A DNA stretch of 64,000 nt from Azotobacter vinelandii (GTDB taxonomy: Bacteria; Pseudomonadota; Gammaproteobacteria; Pseudomonadales; Pseudomonadaceae), in the NCBI RefSeq assembly GCF_001571105.1, contig NZ_BCTD01000002.1. The stretch is one strand, 5' to 3'. The notes under the pieces were generated by a model that was not told the DNA's origin, did not search any database, and was given only the letters and a program-made list of their open reading frames with translations. Every line of letters begins with the position of its first letter. The stretch's first letter is position 1. This document shows, piece by piece, positions 19,258-27,818 of the stretch. The translations under genes were made by a program, and so were the position numbers.

Positions 19258-19303
19258 GGATGCCTAGCCCGCTAGAAATCAGGTAGGGGATGCCTAGCCT
19301 ACC
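19258..19303 (+). repeat. Duplicated 12-base motif with hairpin in the rplM leader
   Basis: GGATGCCTAGCC occurs at 19258-19269 and again at 19288-19299, a 30-base period. The second copy lies in the loop and right arm of a hairpin formed by GGTAGG (19282-19287) and CCTACC (19298-19303). Both copies lie downstream of the predicted promoter, so they would be in the mRNA leader. L13 is known to repress its own operon through the leader in E. coli; a role as the L13 site here is inference only. Confidence 0.5.
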
Positions 19304-19440
19304 GACCTCCCGCCGTTGCGGACGCGCTGACCCGAGCCCCCGATAGCGTCTGTTTCCGGCCGCCTTGGCCTTGTCAAGGCAAGCACCATTCAGTACGATT
19401 CGCCCCCTTATTTTCAGGGTGGCCCCTGAGGCTATAACGA

Positions 19441-19869
19441 ATGAAAACTTTTACTGCGAAACCGGAAACCGTTAAGCGCGACTGGTATGTCGTCGACGCT
19501 GCCGGCCAGACCCTGGGTCGTCTGGCTACTGAGATCGCCAGCCGTCTGCGCGGCAAGCACAAGCCTGAATACACTCCGCATGTGGATACCGGTGATTACA
19601 TCGTCGTGATCAATGCCGAGCAAGTACGGGTTACCGGTGCCAAGAGCAGCGACAAGATCTACTATTCCCATTCCGGTTTTCCGGGCGGTATCAAATCCAT
19701 CAGCTTCGAGAAGTTGATTGCCAAGGCGCCCGAGCGCGTGATCGAGACTGCGGTCAAGGGCATGCTGCCGAAGAATCCGCTGGGTCGCGACATGTATCGC
19801 AAGCTGAAGGTGTACAAGGGTGCTGTTCACCCTCATACCGCTCAGCAGCCTCAAGAACTGAAGATTTAA
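19441..19869 (+). CDS. rplM: 50S ribosomal protein L13
   Basis: Large-subunit ribosomal protein required early in 50S assembly. The 142 residues equal the E. coli length. They begin MKTFTAKPETVKRDWYVVDA and contain the signature block KGMLPKNPLGRDMYRKLKVY near 107-126. First gene of the rplM-rpsI operon; rpsI follows after 15 bases. The leader of almost 200 bases upstream, with a repeated motif, may host autoregulation. Confidence 0.99.
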   Translation: MKTFTAKPETVKRDWYVVDAAGQTLGRLATEIASRLRGKHKPEYTPHVDTGDYIVVINAEQVRVTGAKSSDKIYYSHSGFPGGIKSISFEKLIAKAPERVIETAVKGMLPKNPLGRDMYRKLKVYKGAVHPHTAQQPQELKI

Positions 19870-19884
19870 GGGGATAGCTCAATT

Positions 19885-20277
19885 ATGTCGGCGACTCAAA
19901 ACTACGGCACTGGCCGTCGCAAGACTGCTACCGCTCGCGTCTTCCTGCGTCCGGGCACTGGCAAGATTTCCATCAACAACCGCTCTCTCGAGCAGTTCTT
20001 CGGTCGCGAAACCGCTCGTATGGTGGTTCGTCAGCCGCTCGAGCTGACCGAAACAGTGGAAAAGTTCGATATCTATGTCACTGTCATTGGTGGTGGTGTC
20101 AGCGGTCAGGCTGGTGCCATTCGTCATGGCATCACTCGCGCTCTGATCGAGTATGACGAGACTTTCCGCAGTTCGTTGCGCCATGCTGGCTATGTGACGC
20201 GCGATGCCCGTGAGGTCGAGCGTAAGAAGGTTGGTCTGCGCAAGGCGCGCAAGCGTCCACAATACTCCAAGCGCTGA
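19885..20277 (+). CDS. rpsI: 30S ribosomal protein S9
   Basis: Small-subunit protein whose C-terminal tail contacts P-site tRNA. It has 130 residues, ending in the invariant KARKRPQYSKR tail, and contains the family motif GGGVSGQAGAIRHGITRAL near 69-87. It shares an operon with rplM and is followed by a strong intrinsic terminator. Confidence 0.99.
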   Translation: MSATQNYGTGRRKTATARVFLRPGTGKISINNRSLEQFFGRETARMVVRQPLELTETVEKFDIYVTVIGGGVSGQAGAIRHGITRALIEYDETFRSSLRHAGYVTRDAREVERKKVGLRKARKRPQYSKR

Positions 20278-20295
20278 TTCCGGCGCTTTCAGGAA

Positions 20296-20330
20296 ACACC
20301 CGGTACTCGTCGAGTACCGGGTGTTTTTTT
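20296..20330 (+). terminator. Rho-independent terminator of rplM-rpsI
   Basis: ACACCCGGTAC pairs with GTACCGGGTGT around a short TCGTCGA-type loop, followed by seven T. The long stem and T-run end the rplM-rpsI transcript 18 bases after the rpsI stop. Confidence 0.93.
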
Positions 20331-20432
20331 ATGTCCGGAGTTTTTGTGCCTGGAGAGGTTCTGCGACAGCTTGTCGCGACTCCGATGCCGCTCTTTGCAA
20401 GCGCCGCGACATTATTGTATCCGGCTATTACC

Positions 20433-20461
20433 TTGTCAGACCTAAGGGTTTTCTTTAACAT
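20433..20461 (+). promoter_or_regulatory. Candidate promoter of petABC
   Basis: TTGTCA at 20433-20438 and TAACAT at 20456-20461 are spaced by exactly 17 bases, 79 bases before petA. The region lies after the rpsI terminator, so a dedicated promoter for the bc1 operon is expected here. Confidence 0.7.
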
Positions 20462-20539
20462 TTTGCCGTTTTTTCGCGCGCCTCGTTTTTTTATTACAGG
20501 TCCGGGTAACGGACCGCAGAGTTGATGGGAGACAACTGA

Positions 20540-21133
20540 ATGAGCAATGACGGCGTGAATGTCGGCCGGCGTCGCTTCCTGGTTGCAGCCACCTCAGTGG
20601 TGGGTGCGGCGGGGGCGGTGGGGGCTGCGGTCCCATTCGTGGGATCCTGGTTCCCAAGTGCCAAGGCCAAGGCCGCAGGTGCACCGGTAAAGGTGAATGT
20701 CAGCAAAATTGGGCCAGGGCAGCAAATAGTGGCTGAATGGCGTGGCCAGCCGGTGTTTATCGTCCGCCGTACCGAGGAGATTCTCACCAATCTGAAGAAG
20801 GTTGAGTCTGCCGTGGCGGACCCTGATTCCGCTGCCTCGGTCCAGCCAGCCTATGTCGACCGGAAACTGCGCTCGATCAAGCCCGAGATCCTGGTGCTGG
20901 TCGGCCTCTGCACGCACCTGGGGTGTGCTCCTTCCTTCCGTCCCGAGGTTGCGCCGGCGGATCTGGGGGGCGACTGGGTGGGGGGCTACTTCTGTCCCTG
21001 TCATGGTTCCAAGTACGATTTGGCCGGTCGTGTCTACAAGGCACAGCCCGCGCCCTTGAACCTGCCGGTACCTCCGCATTCCTATGAATCGGATGATGTG
21101 ATCATTGTCGGCGTGGATCAGGAGAAGGCGTGA
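20540..21133 (+). CDS. petA: Ubiquinol-cytochrome c reductase Rieske iron-sulfur subunit
   Basis: Rieske [2Fe-2S] subunit of the cytochrome bc1 complex, accepting the first electron from ubiquinol. The 197 residues carry an N-terminal Tat-like anchor (GRRRFLVAATSVVGAAGAVG, about 9-35), which normally stays uncleaved. The cluster ligands are C124 and H126 (CTHLGC) and C152 and H155 (CPCHGS), with the disulfide pair C129 and C154. It overlaps petB by one base (TGATG). Confidence 0.98.
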   Translation: MSNDGVNVGRRRFLVAATSVVGAAGAVGAAVPFVGSWFPSAKAKAAGAPVKVNVSKIGPGQQIVAEWRGQPVFIVRRTEEILTNLKKVESAVADPDSAASVQPAYVDRKLRSIKPEILVLVGLCTHLGCAPSFRPEVAPADLGGDWVGGYFCPCHGSKYDLAGRVYKAQPAPLNLPVPPHSYESDDVIIVGVDQEKA

Positions 21134-22344
21134 TGAGCAAATTCATGGAGTGGATCGATGCCCGCTTTCCCGCTACCTCGATGTGGGAAGACCATCTGTC
21201 CAAATACTACGCACCGAAGAATTTCAACTTCTTCTACTTCTTCGGCTCTCTAGCGTTGCTGGTGCTGGTCAACCAGATCCTCACCGGTATCTGGCTGACC
21301 ATGAGCTTCACCCCGTCCGCCGAGGAGGCCTTCGCTTCCGTCGAATACATCATGCGCGATGTCGAGTACGGCTGGATCATTCGCTATCTGCACTCCACCG
21401 GCGCTTCGGCGTTCTTCATCGTGGTCTACCTGCATATGTTTCGCGGGTTGCTCTATGGTTCCTACCAGAAGCCGCGCGAGCTCGTGTGGATCTTCGGTAT
21501 GCTGATCTACCTGTGCCTGATGGCCGAGGCCTTCATGGGCTATCTGTTGCCTTGGGGCCAGATGTCCTATTGGGGGGCTCAGGTCATCATTTCCCTGTTC
21601 GGCGCCATTCCGGTGATCGGCGAGGATCTGACCCAATGGATCCGTGGCGACTATCTGATCTCCGGCATTACCCTGAACCGCTTCTTCGCTCTGCACGTCA
21701 TCGCGTTGCCGATCGTTCTGCTTGGTCTGGTCGTTCTGCATATCCTGGCCCTGCATGAGGTTGGCTCCAACAACCCTGACGGTATCGAGATCAAAAAGAA
21801 CAAGGATGCCAATGGCAAGCCGTTGGACGGCATTCCTTTCCATCCTTATTACACCGTGAAAGACATAGTCGGTGTGGTGGTGTTCCTCTTTGTCTTCTGC
21901 GCTGTGGTGTTCTTCTTCCCGGAAATGGGCGGATATTTCCTCGAGAAGCCGAATTTCGAGCAGGCCAATGCCTTCAAGACACCCGAACATATCGCGCCCG
22001 TCTGGTACTTCACGCCATTCTACGCAATCCTGCGCGCCGTTCCGGACAAGCTGCTTGGCGTCATCGCCATGGGAGCGGCTATCGCCGTGCTGTTCGTTCT
22101 GCCTTGGCTGGATCGCAGTCCTGTCAAGTCCATGCGCTACAAGGGCTGGCTGAGCAAGTTGTGGCTGCTGGTATTCTGTGTCTCTTTCCTGATTCTCGGT
22201 GTGCTTGGAGTGCTTTCTCCCACGCCGGGTCGCACCCTGCTGTCGCAGGTATGCACGGTTCTGTACTTCGCATTCTTCATCCTGATGCCTTTCTATACCA
22301 GGATGGAAAAGACCAAACCGGTTCCGGAAAGGGTGACTGGCTGA
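21133..22344 (+). CDS. petB: Ubiquinol-cytochrome c reductase cytochrome b subunit
   Basis: Membrane core of the bc1 complex, carrying hemes bL and bH and the Qo and Qi sites. It has 403 residues with about eight transmembrane helices. Conserved landmarks are the first b-heme region SFTPSAEEAFASVEYIMRDV, the GQMSYWGAQVI segment near the Qo site, and the PEW-equivalent region around APVWYFTPFYAILRA. The ATG at 21133 is chosen over the GTG at 21130 because AGGAG lies just upstream and the TGATG overlap matches the petB/petC junction. Confidence 0.98.
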   Translation: MSKFMEWIDARFPATSMWEDHLSKYYAPKNFNFFYFFGSLALLVLVNQILTGIWLTMSFTPSAEEAFASVEYIMRDVEYGWIIRYLHSTGASAFFIVVYLHMFRGLLYGSYQKPRELVWIFGMLIYLCLMAEAFMGYLLPWGQMSYWGAQVIISLFGAIPVIGEDLTQWIRGDYLISGITLNRFFALHVIALPIVLLGLVVLHILALHEVGSNNPDGIEIKKNKDANGKPLDGIPFHPYYTVKDIVGVVVFLFVFCAVVFFFPEMGGYFLEKPNFEQANAFKTPEHIAPVWYFTPFYAILRAVPDKLLGVIAMGAAIAVLFVLPWLDRSPVKSMRYKGWLSKLWLLVFCVSFLILGVLGVLSPTPGRTLLSQVCTVLYFAFFILMPFYTRMEKTKPVPERVTG

Positions 22345-23123
22345 TGAAAAAGCAATTTGCTGCGTTAATTCTTGCAATCCTGCCGGCCTTTTCCTTTGCT
22401 GCGGGGACCGCTGTCGAACTGGACAAAGTCGACGTTGATCTGGCTGATAAGGCTGCCATGCAGGATGGCCTGCGGACCTTCGCCAACTATTGCATGGGTT
22501 GTCATGGCGCCCGTTTCCAGCGCTATGAGCGGGTAGCCAGGGACTTGGGCATTCCGGAAGAGGTAATGCTGGAAAACATCATCTTCACCGGTGCCAAGAT
22601 TGGCGACCACATGAAGATCGGTATGCGCCCGGAGGATGCCAAGGTCTGGTTTGGTGCGGCGCCACCGGATCTGACACTGGTCGCCCGTGTGCGTGGCAAC
22701 GACTGGCTGTATAGCTATCTGCGCAGCTTCTATGAAGATCCGTCGCGTCCTCTGGGAGTGAACAACACGGTTTTTCCAAACGTTGGCATGCCTAACGTGC
22801 TGGCTGGCCTGCAGGGGCGTCAGGTCTTCGGTTGCAAGCAGGTTCAGGTGGTTGAGGATGGCAAGAAGCAGTATGACCCGCTCACGGGGGCGGAGATTAC
22901 CCATGAGGCTTGCGATCAACTGACCATTCTGCCGAAAACCGGCACACTGACCCCCGAAGAGTTCGACGAGAAGGTGAAGAATCTGGTGACCTTCCTCGCC
23001 TATTCGGCCAACCCGGTCAAGCTGGAAAGCCAGCGAGTCGGTGGTTACGTGCTTCTGTTCCTGGCGGTCTTTTTCGTGTTCGCCTATCTGCTCAAGCGCG
23101 AATACTGGAAAGACGTGCACTGA
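22344..23123 (+). CDS. petC: Ubiquinol-cytochrome c reductase cytochrome c1 subunit
   Basis: Periplasmic cytochrome c1 of the bc1 complex, passing electrons to soluble cytochromes c. Starting at the ATG overlapping the petB stop gives 259 residues. These include a Sec signal peptide at about 1-20 (MKKQFAALILAILPAFSFAA), the heme c site CMGCH at 50-54, and a C-terminal anchor helix (GGYVLLFLAVFFVFAYLL) ending KREYWKDVH. The longer open frame back to 22104 only overlaps petB. A terminator follows, closing the petABC operon. Confidence 0.97.
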   Translation: MKKQFAALILAILPAFSFAAGTAVELDKVDVDLADKAAMQDGLRTFANYCMGCHGARFQRYERVARDLGIPEEVMLENIIFTGAKIGDHMKIGMRPEDAKVWFGAAPPDLTLVARVRGNDWLYSYLRSFYEDPSRPLGVNNTVFPNVGMPNVLAGLQGRQVFGCKQVQVVEDGKKQYDPLTGAEITHEACDQLTILPKTGTLTPEEFDEKVKNLVTFLAYSANPVKLESQRVGGYVLLFLAVFFVFAYLLKREYWKDVH

Positions 23124-23143
23124 CGTATCGCACTTGCGCCTGT

Positions 23144-23179
23144 AAACACACGCGTCCTCGGGGCGCGTGTGTTTTTTTA
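23144..23179 (+). terminator. Rho-independent terminator of petABC
   Basis: AAACACACGCG and CGCGTGTGTTT form an 11-base stem with a short loop and run into seven T, 20 bases past the petC stop. Confidence 0.93.
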
Positions 23180-23214
23180 TTCCGAAAATATGACCTGCAA
23201 CCGAGGGGCCGGGC

Positions 23215-23832
23215 ATGACCAAACGGTTGACCTGTTACTCCGACCCGGCTGACCACTATTCCCATCGTGTGCGGATGGTGCTTGCCGAGAAAGGGATTGT
23301 CGTCCAGATCCTGGACATAGATCCGGGGCAGGACTCGGACAAGCTTGCTGAGCTCAATCCCTATGGCGCGTTACCCACGCTGATGGATCGTGATTTGCTC
23401 CTGTACGAGCCGGGGGTGATCATGGAGTATCTTGAGGAGCGTTATCCGCATCCGCCGCTGCTACCGGTGTATCCTGTCGCCCGTGCCAACAGTCGTCTGC
23501 TGATGCATCGTATCCAGAGCAACTGGTGCGTTCTGGTCGATCGGATTTTGAATGAGCGTAGCGATGGGGGCGGTTGCAATCAGTTGCGCAGGGAGCTGCG
23601 AGAGAGCCTGCTTGAAATCGCTCCCTTATTTGCTGAAAAACCTTATTTTCTTAGTGACGAGCCAAGCTTGGTGGACTGCTGTCTCTTGCCGCTTCTCTGG
23701 CGGCTACCGCTATTGGGTATAGAGCTTCCGCGCAGTGCAAGGCCTCTGCTCGAATACATGGAGCGCCAGTTCGCTCGCCAGGCCTTTCAGGTCAGCCTGT
23801 CCGCTGTCGAACGCGATATGCGGCCAACATGA
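23215..23832 (+). CDS. sspA: Stringent starvation protein A SspA
   Basis: GST-fold protein that binds RNA polymerase and alters transcription in starvation and virulence responses. The 205 residues begin with a thioredoxin-like half (LTCYSDPADHYSHRVRMVLAEK, NPYGALPTLMDRDLLLYE) and end with an all-helical half. SspA proteins lack glutathione transferase activity. sspB follows after nine bases, the standard sspAB operon. Confidence 0.95.
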   Translation: MTKRLTCYSDPADHYSHRVRMVLAEKGIVVQILDIDPGQDSDKLAELNPYGALPTLMDRDLLLYEPGVIMEYLEERYPHPPLLPVYPVARANSRLLMHRIQSNWCVLVDRILNERSDGGGCNQLRRELRESLLEIAPLFAEKPYFLSDEPSLVDCCLLPLLWRLPLLGIELPRSARPLLEYMERQFARQAFQVSLSAVERDMRPT

Positions 23833-23841
23833 GGAGGTGAT

Positions 23842-24249
23842 ATGAACTCCAGTCGTCCCTATCTGCTGCGTGCGCTCTATGAGTGGATCGTCGATAACGA
23901 TTGCACGCCTCACTTGCTGGTCAATGCCGAGATGCCGAATGTACAGGTTCCGGCCGGTTACGTGAGCGATGGGCAGATTGTCCTCAATATTTCTCCCAGC
24001 GCTGTGAGGCATCTGCATATGGACAATCAGGGGGTAAGTTTCGAAGGCCGCTTCGGTGGTGTCGCTCATAGCCTGTTCATACCACCCGAAGCCGTCATGG
24101 CTATCTATGCGCGCGAAAATGGCCAAGGCATGGTTTTCGAGGTCGAGCCACCGGCTGCGGAGGGAGGCGCTGGCCCCGACGATGATGGGCCTTCCGGTGG
24201 CGAGCCGCCGCGGCCGGCTGGGCGCCCGAGCCTGAAGGTGGTCAAATAG
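23842..24249 (+). CDS. sspB: ClpXP adaptor SspB
   Basis: Adaptor delivering ssrA-tagged and other substrates to ClpXP. In the 135 residues the folded substrate-binding part is about 1-105 (RPYLLRALYEWIVDNDCTPH at the start). A flexible acidic and proline-rich linker follows, then the C-terminal ClpX-binding motif, seen here as GRPSLKVVK. An AGGAGGTGAT ribosome binding site precedes the ATG. It ends at a strong terminator. Confidence 0.95.
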   Translation: MNSSRPYLLRALYEWIVDNDCTPHLLVNAEMPNVQVPAGYVSDGQIVLNISPSAVRHLHMDNQGVSFEGRFGGVAHSLFIPPEAVMAIYARENGQGMVFEVEPPAAEGGAGPDDDGPSGGEPPRPAGRPSLKVVK

Positions 24250-24260
24250 TCCGTACAAGA

Positions 24261-24285
24261 GGCGATCCCTCGGGATCGCCTTTTT
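24261..24285 (+). terminator. Rho-independent terminator of sspAB
   Basis: GGCGATCCC and GGGATCGCC form a nine-base stem with a two-base minimal loop followed by five T. It lies between sspB and the convergent dolP. Confidence 0.9.
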
Positions 24286-24287
24286 AT

Positions 24288-24821
24288 TCAGTCCGTGTAC
24301 TGGAACAGTTTGACGACTTTCTGCACGCCGGAAACGCCCTGTACCAGATTGGCTGCTCTATTCGCTTCCTGTCGAGTGATCAATCCCAGTAGATAGACGA
24401 TGCCGTTCTCGGTGACCACCTTGATTTTCGAGCCAGGGATCGTGCTATCGGCAAGCATTTGCGTCTTGATCTTGGTAGTCAGCAAAGAGTCGTTGCTGCG
24501 GGCAAGGAGCGAAGCGGGGGAAAGGATCTGTATTTCATTATGCACCCTCGTTACCCCGGGGACCGAGAGTGCGGCTTGTTCGGCGAGTTGCTTGAGTTCT
24601 GTGCGCGGAGTCTGGCCTGCAAGCAGGGTGACGCCATTGTAGGTCGTGACCACAATATGCGAACTGTCGCTATCCAGGTCGGCATGTGCCTGGCGGATTT
24701 TCTCGGCAACCTTGGGCTCGATGAATTGATCGTCAATGCTGTTACCGATGCTGCGATTGCTGCAGCCTCCCAAGAAGAGGCTTGCCGTCAGGGCACCAAT
24801 GATCAGAAGTGAGCTTTTCAT
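24288..24821 (-). CDS. dolP: BON-domain outer-membrane lipoprotein DolP (YraP)
   Basis: Outer-membrane lipoprotein with two BON domains, linked to envelope integrity and septal amidase regulation in E. coli. The ATG at 24821 is preferred to one 39 bases upstream. It begins a clean lipoprotein signal ([20 protein letters not shown], lipobox cysteine at 20) and overlaps the gmhA stop by four bases. The 177 residues hold BON domains at about 42-105 and 115-175 (VLLAGQTP and [15 protein letters not shown] are typical). Last gene of the lpoA-yraN-gmhA-dolP set. Confidence 0.92.
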
Positions 24822-25411
24822 TCTTCGCTTCCAAACAGTTGATTGTCGATTAAATCGCACAAACAGTGGATGACCAGCAGGTGCACTTCCTGAATCCTGG
24901 CCGTAACCTTGGCTGGTATTCGGATTTCGATGTCCTCGGGGAGCAGTAATGCGGCCATGCCGCCCCCATCGCGGCCAGTCAAAGCAACTACCTGCATTTC
25001 CCTGTCATGAGCGGCCTGGATGGCTTGAATCACATTGGCGGAGTTGCCGCTGGTGGAAATGGCCAACAGAACGTCGCCGGGTTGACCCAGGGCGCGGATC
25101 TGCTTGGAAAAAACTTCGTTGTAGCTGTAATCGTTGGCGATCGAAGTGAGCGTCGAACTGTCGGTGGTCAGTGCGATGGCCGGCAGGCTGGGGCGTTCGC
25201 GCTCGAAGCGGTTGAGCAGTTCCGACGAGAAGTGTTGTGCATCTCCGGCTGAACCGCCATTGCCGCAAGAAAGGATCTTGCCTTCGTTGAGCAAGGCCTG
25301 AACCATGAGTTCGCTGGCTTGGACGATATGGGGGAGGATGACCTCCATGGCCTGCTGCTTGGTTTCAATGCTGGCCTGAAAGAGCTGGCTGATGCGGGCG
25401 TGCATGTCCAT
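24818..25411 (-). CDS. gmhA: SIS-domain phosphoheptose isomerase GmhA / DiaA homologue
   Basis: SIS-domain protein of 197 residues. In Pseudomonas this gene is usually annotated gmhA (sedoheptulose 7-phosphate isomerase for LPS heptose). In E. coli the homologue at this locus is DiaA, which promotes DnaA assembly. I see [18 protein letters not shown] at 48-65 and [11 protein letters not shown] near 118. E64 and a histidine in the C-terminal helix ([15 protein letters not shown]) correspond to the residues expected of an isomerase. That favours enzyme activity, but a DiaA-like role cannot be excluded. It lies between yraN and dolP on the minus strand. Confidence 0.88.
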
Positions 25412-25517
25412 CGGCGATAGCCTTCAAAGTTGGTGTTCGCTGCGGTCAGAGGAAAGTCTGGCGCATGGGGGCGGTGGGGCTGCCGCAGAACGTTTGAGAA
25501 CTAGGTAGCTTGCCGGA

Positions 25518-25880
25518 TCAGGCATCGAAAGCACTGCGAATCCAGTTCAGACGGCTGGATGCGCTCTCGTCGGCATTGATGGCAATGACATCGAAACGGC
25601 AGGGATGCCTGGCCCAACGTGTTTCTTGCTGTAGAAAATACTGAGCGGTGCGGATGAGTTTCATGCGCTTGCGTGTATCGATGCTCTCCAGTGCGCTTCC
25701 CCAGGCGAGATGCCGCCGATAGCGCACCTCGATGAATACTACCGTATCGCCGTCGAGCATGACCAGATCGAGCTCACCGCATCGACAGCGCCAGTTTTGC
25801 GCCAGGAGGCGCATCCCTTGCGCTGTTAGATGGAGTAGGGCAAGAGCCTCGGCATCGCGTCCTATGCGTTGCCTGTCCAT
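25518..25880 (-). CDS. yraN: YraN family (UPF0102) putative nuclease-fold protein
   Basis: UPF0102 protein predicted to have a PD-(D/E)XK nuclease-like fold; function unsettled. The ATG at 25880 is chosen since it follows the lpoA stop by one base and gives 120 residues beginning MDRQRIGRDAEALALLHLTA, the usual YraN start. An in-frame start at 25919 would lie inside lpoA. The putative active-site stretch is CRCGELDLVMLDGDTVVFIE at about 32-51, with the E, D and E-V-R residues typical of the fold. Confidence 0.9.
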   Translation of the reverse strand: MDRQRIGRDAEALALLHLTAQGMRLLAQNWRCRCGELDLVMLDGDTVVFIEVRYRRHLAWGSALESIDTRKRMKLIRTAQYFLQQETRWARHPCRFDVIAINADESASSRLNWIRSAFDA

Positions 25881-25881
25881 G

Positions 25882-27705
25882 TCAGAAACCGCTGGCCGGC
25901 AAGCGCTGTATCTGGCCATCGCGAAACGCAGCCCAAGGCAACTGGCGCTGGATGCGCTGGTCGGGACTCAGGCTCAGGTTGCCGGAGAGCCCGTCGATGC
26001 GGGTTTCCGGTAGTGCCTTGAGTTGTGCCAGTCGCGGAGCGACTCGGTAGGCATCGACGCCCATGGCGTAGAGGCGTCCCAGACTACCTTTGGCCTGCGG
26101 CCATTGATTTCCAACCAGTTGCGGTAGGTTGTCATTCGGATTTGTATCCAGCAGCCAGGGTGTTTCGCAGAACTGAATACCTTCGAGGTCAAGGTAATAG
26201 TTCCGTTCTTCCTTGGGGCTGTAGAGATGCGAAGTGGCATAGATCGGTACGTCGCCGGCATATTGGAAGGCGAGGGTCGGCTTGATTTGCTGGGCCTGCT
26301 GCGGGGTGGCGGCGAGGAAAATGAAGTCGATATCGCGGCGCCGCGAGGGTTGTGCGACCACCTCGCTACCAAGCACAGCTTGCAGGCGTTTGCCGCGTGC
26401 CTCGCTTTGACGCAGTTGGAACAGTTCGGCAATCTGCTGAGCCAGGTGGGCAGGCTGATCGATCCGAACGACGGCAACCAGGTTGCCGCCCGCAGCCTGC
26501 CAGCTTTGCTGGAAGGCTTGAAGAACCCGGTCGCCCCATTCGCCGGAGGGCACCATGGCGACGCCCCTGCGCATACCGTCTGCCCAGGCGCGGCGGGCGG
26601 CTCCTCGGGCTTCATCTTCTGCTGCCAGACCGAATTGGAAAAGCTGTGGCGGGCCTTCCTGTCCGGCGTTGCCGTAGTTCAGGGCGAGCGTGGTGATCGG
26701 TAGCTGTTCCCGATCACCGAGCTGTTTGACCAGGGTTTTTTCCAGGGGGCCGACGACCAGTTGCACTCCGGCGGCCTGGGCCTGGCGATAGAAGTCGTCG
26801 ATGGAGGTCAATCGGCTGCTGTCGTAGAGCTCGATGCTGGGGGGCTGCTGGCCGAGTTGCTGCGCTTGGTAATAGGCGGCCATGAAGCCGTTGCGCAAGG
26901 CACGGGACACTGAGGCGAGCTGGCCTTCCTCCGGAAGCAGCAGGGCAATCTTGTTCAGCGGTTGGCTGGCCAGCTCGCGTAGTTTGATGAGCGGTACCGG
27001 CAACTGCAGGGCTGCCGGATGCTGCGGGTTGGCTGCGCGCCACTGGTCGATGGCCGCCTGCTGCAACTCCAGGGTGCCGGCACTTTTTATGCCGCGAGCC
27101 AAGGCCAGCCAACCTCCCAGTTCACTGTTCTCTTCTCCGGGGGCATTCAGAGCATCCAGTGGCAGACCCTGAATCAGTCGCCAGATCCGCTCGTGGTTTT
27201 CGCTGGCGTTCGATTCGCTCAGTAGGGGAGCGATGAAAATCCGCTCGCGGGCAGCGCTCAGGTGCTGTCCATCCGCTTCCAGGGCACGTGCGCGCGTGAG
27301 TTGGGTGCGAATCTGTTGCTGTATGGGCAGTTCGCCCAAGTGTTGCATGCTGGGGTGGTCGAGGGTTTTGAGCGCTACTTTGGGATTGTTGCGGGCCAAG
27401 GCGATCTCTGCGCCGAGAGTGCTGGCGAAGATCTGCTGGGCGGGCTTGAGACTATCCAACGGGATTTGCTCGAGAATGCGCATGGCCTGGGCCAGGTCCT
27501 TCTGCCGGTAAGCCTGGTCAGCGGCCGTCAGACGCAGGAGTGCGGCTTTTTCCGGTTTGCTTTTGTCTGCCTGCTGCAGGAGTTGCTCGACGCTGGCTTG
27601 TGAAGGCGAGGGCAGTTCGCCCAGCCTGGACGAGGGCGAACTGGCACAGGCAGTCAGGAGACCGGCAAGAAAAAGGGCGGAAAGGGGGCGCAGACAGGCG
27701 ATCAT
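25882..27705 (-). CDS. lpoA: Penicillin-binding protein activator LpoA
   Basis: Outer-membrane lipoprotein that reaches through the periplasm to stimulate the class A PBP1a synthase. The ATG at 27705 is preferred to 27750. It has an AGGAAC site and begins a lipoprotein signal (MIACLRPLSALFLAGLLTAC, cysteine at 20). The 607 residues comprise an N-terminal helical repeat domain up to about 260. A C-terminal periplasmic-binding-protein-like domain follows (NKIALLLPEEGQLASVSRAL onward). It is divergent from rsmI. Confidence 0.94.
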   Translation of the reverse strand: MIACLRPLSALFLAGLLTACASSPSSRLGELPSPSQASVEQLLQQADKSKPEKAALLRLTAADQAYRQKDLAQAMRILEQIPLDSLKPAQQIFASTLGAEIALARNNPKVALKTLDHPSMQHLGELPIQQQIRTQLTRARALEADGQHLSAARERIFIAPLLSESNASENHERIWRLIQGLPLDALNAPGEENSELGGWLALARGIKSAGTLELQQAAIDQWRAANPQHPAALQLPVPLIKLRELASQPLNKIALLLPEEGQLASVSRALRNGFMAAYYQAQQLGQQPPSIELYDSSRLTSIDDFYRQAQAAGVQLVVGPLEKTLVKQLGDREQLPITTLALNYGNAGQEGPPQLFQFGLAAEDEARGAARRAWADGMRRGVAMVPSGEWGDRVLQAFQQSWQAAGGNLVAVVRIDQPAHLAQQIAELFQLRQSEARGKRLQAVLGSEVVAQPSRRRDIDFIFLAATPQQAQQIKPTLAFQYAGDVPIYATSHLYSPKEERNYYLDLEGIQFCETPWLLDTNPNDNLPQLVGNQWPQAKGSLGRLYAMGVDAYRVAPRLAQLKALPETRIDGLSGNLSLSPDQRIQRQLPWAAFRDGQIQRLPASGF

Positions 27706-27818
27706 TGAGGCGTTCCTGATGCTCAAGGACAATTGAAGAATTGTACCCAAGCCTTGAGTGTGATGTCGTGATCGGGAAACCGGTTACAATGCGTGCTTCG
27801 ATCGTCTAAGGGGGTGCC

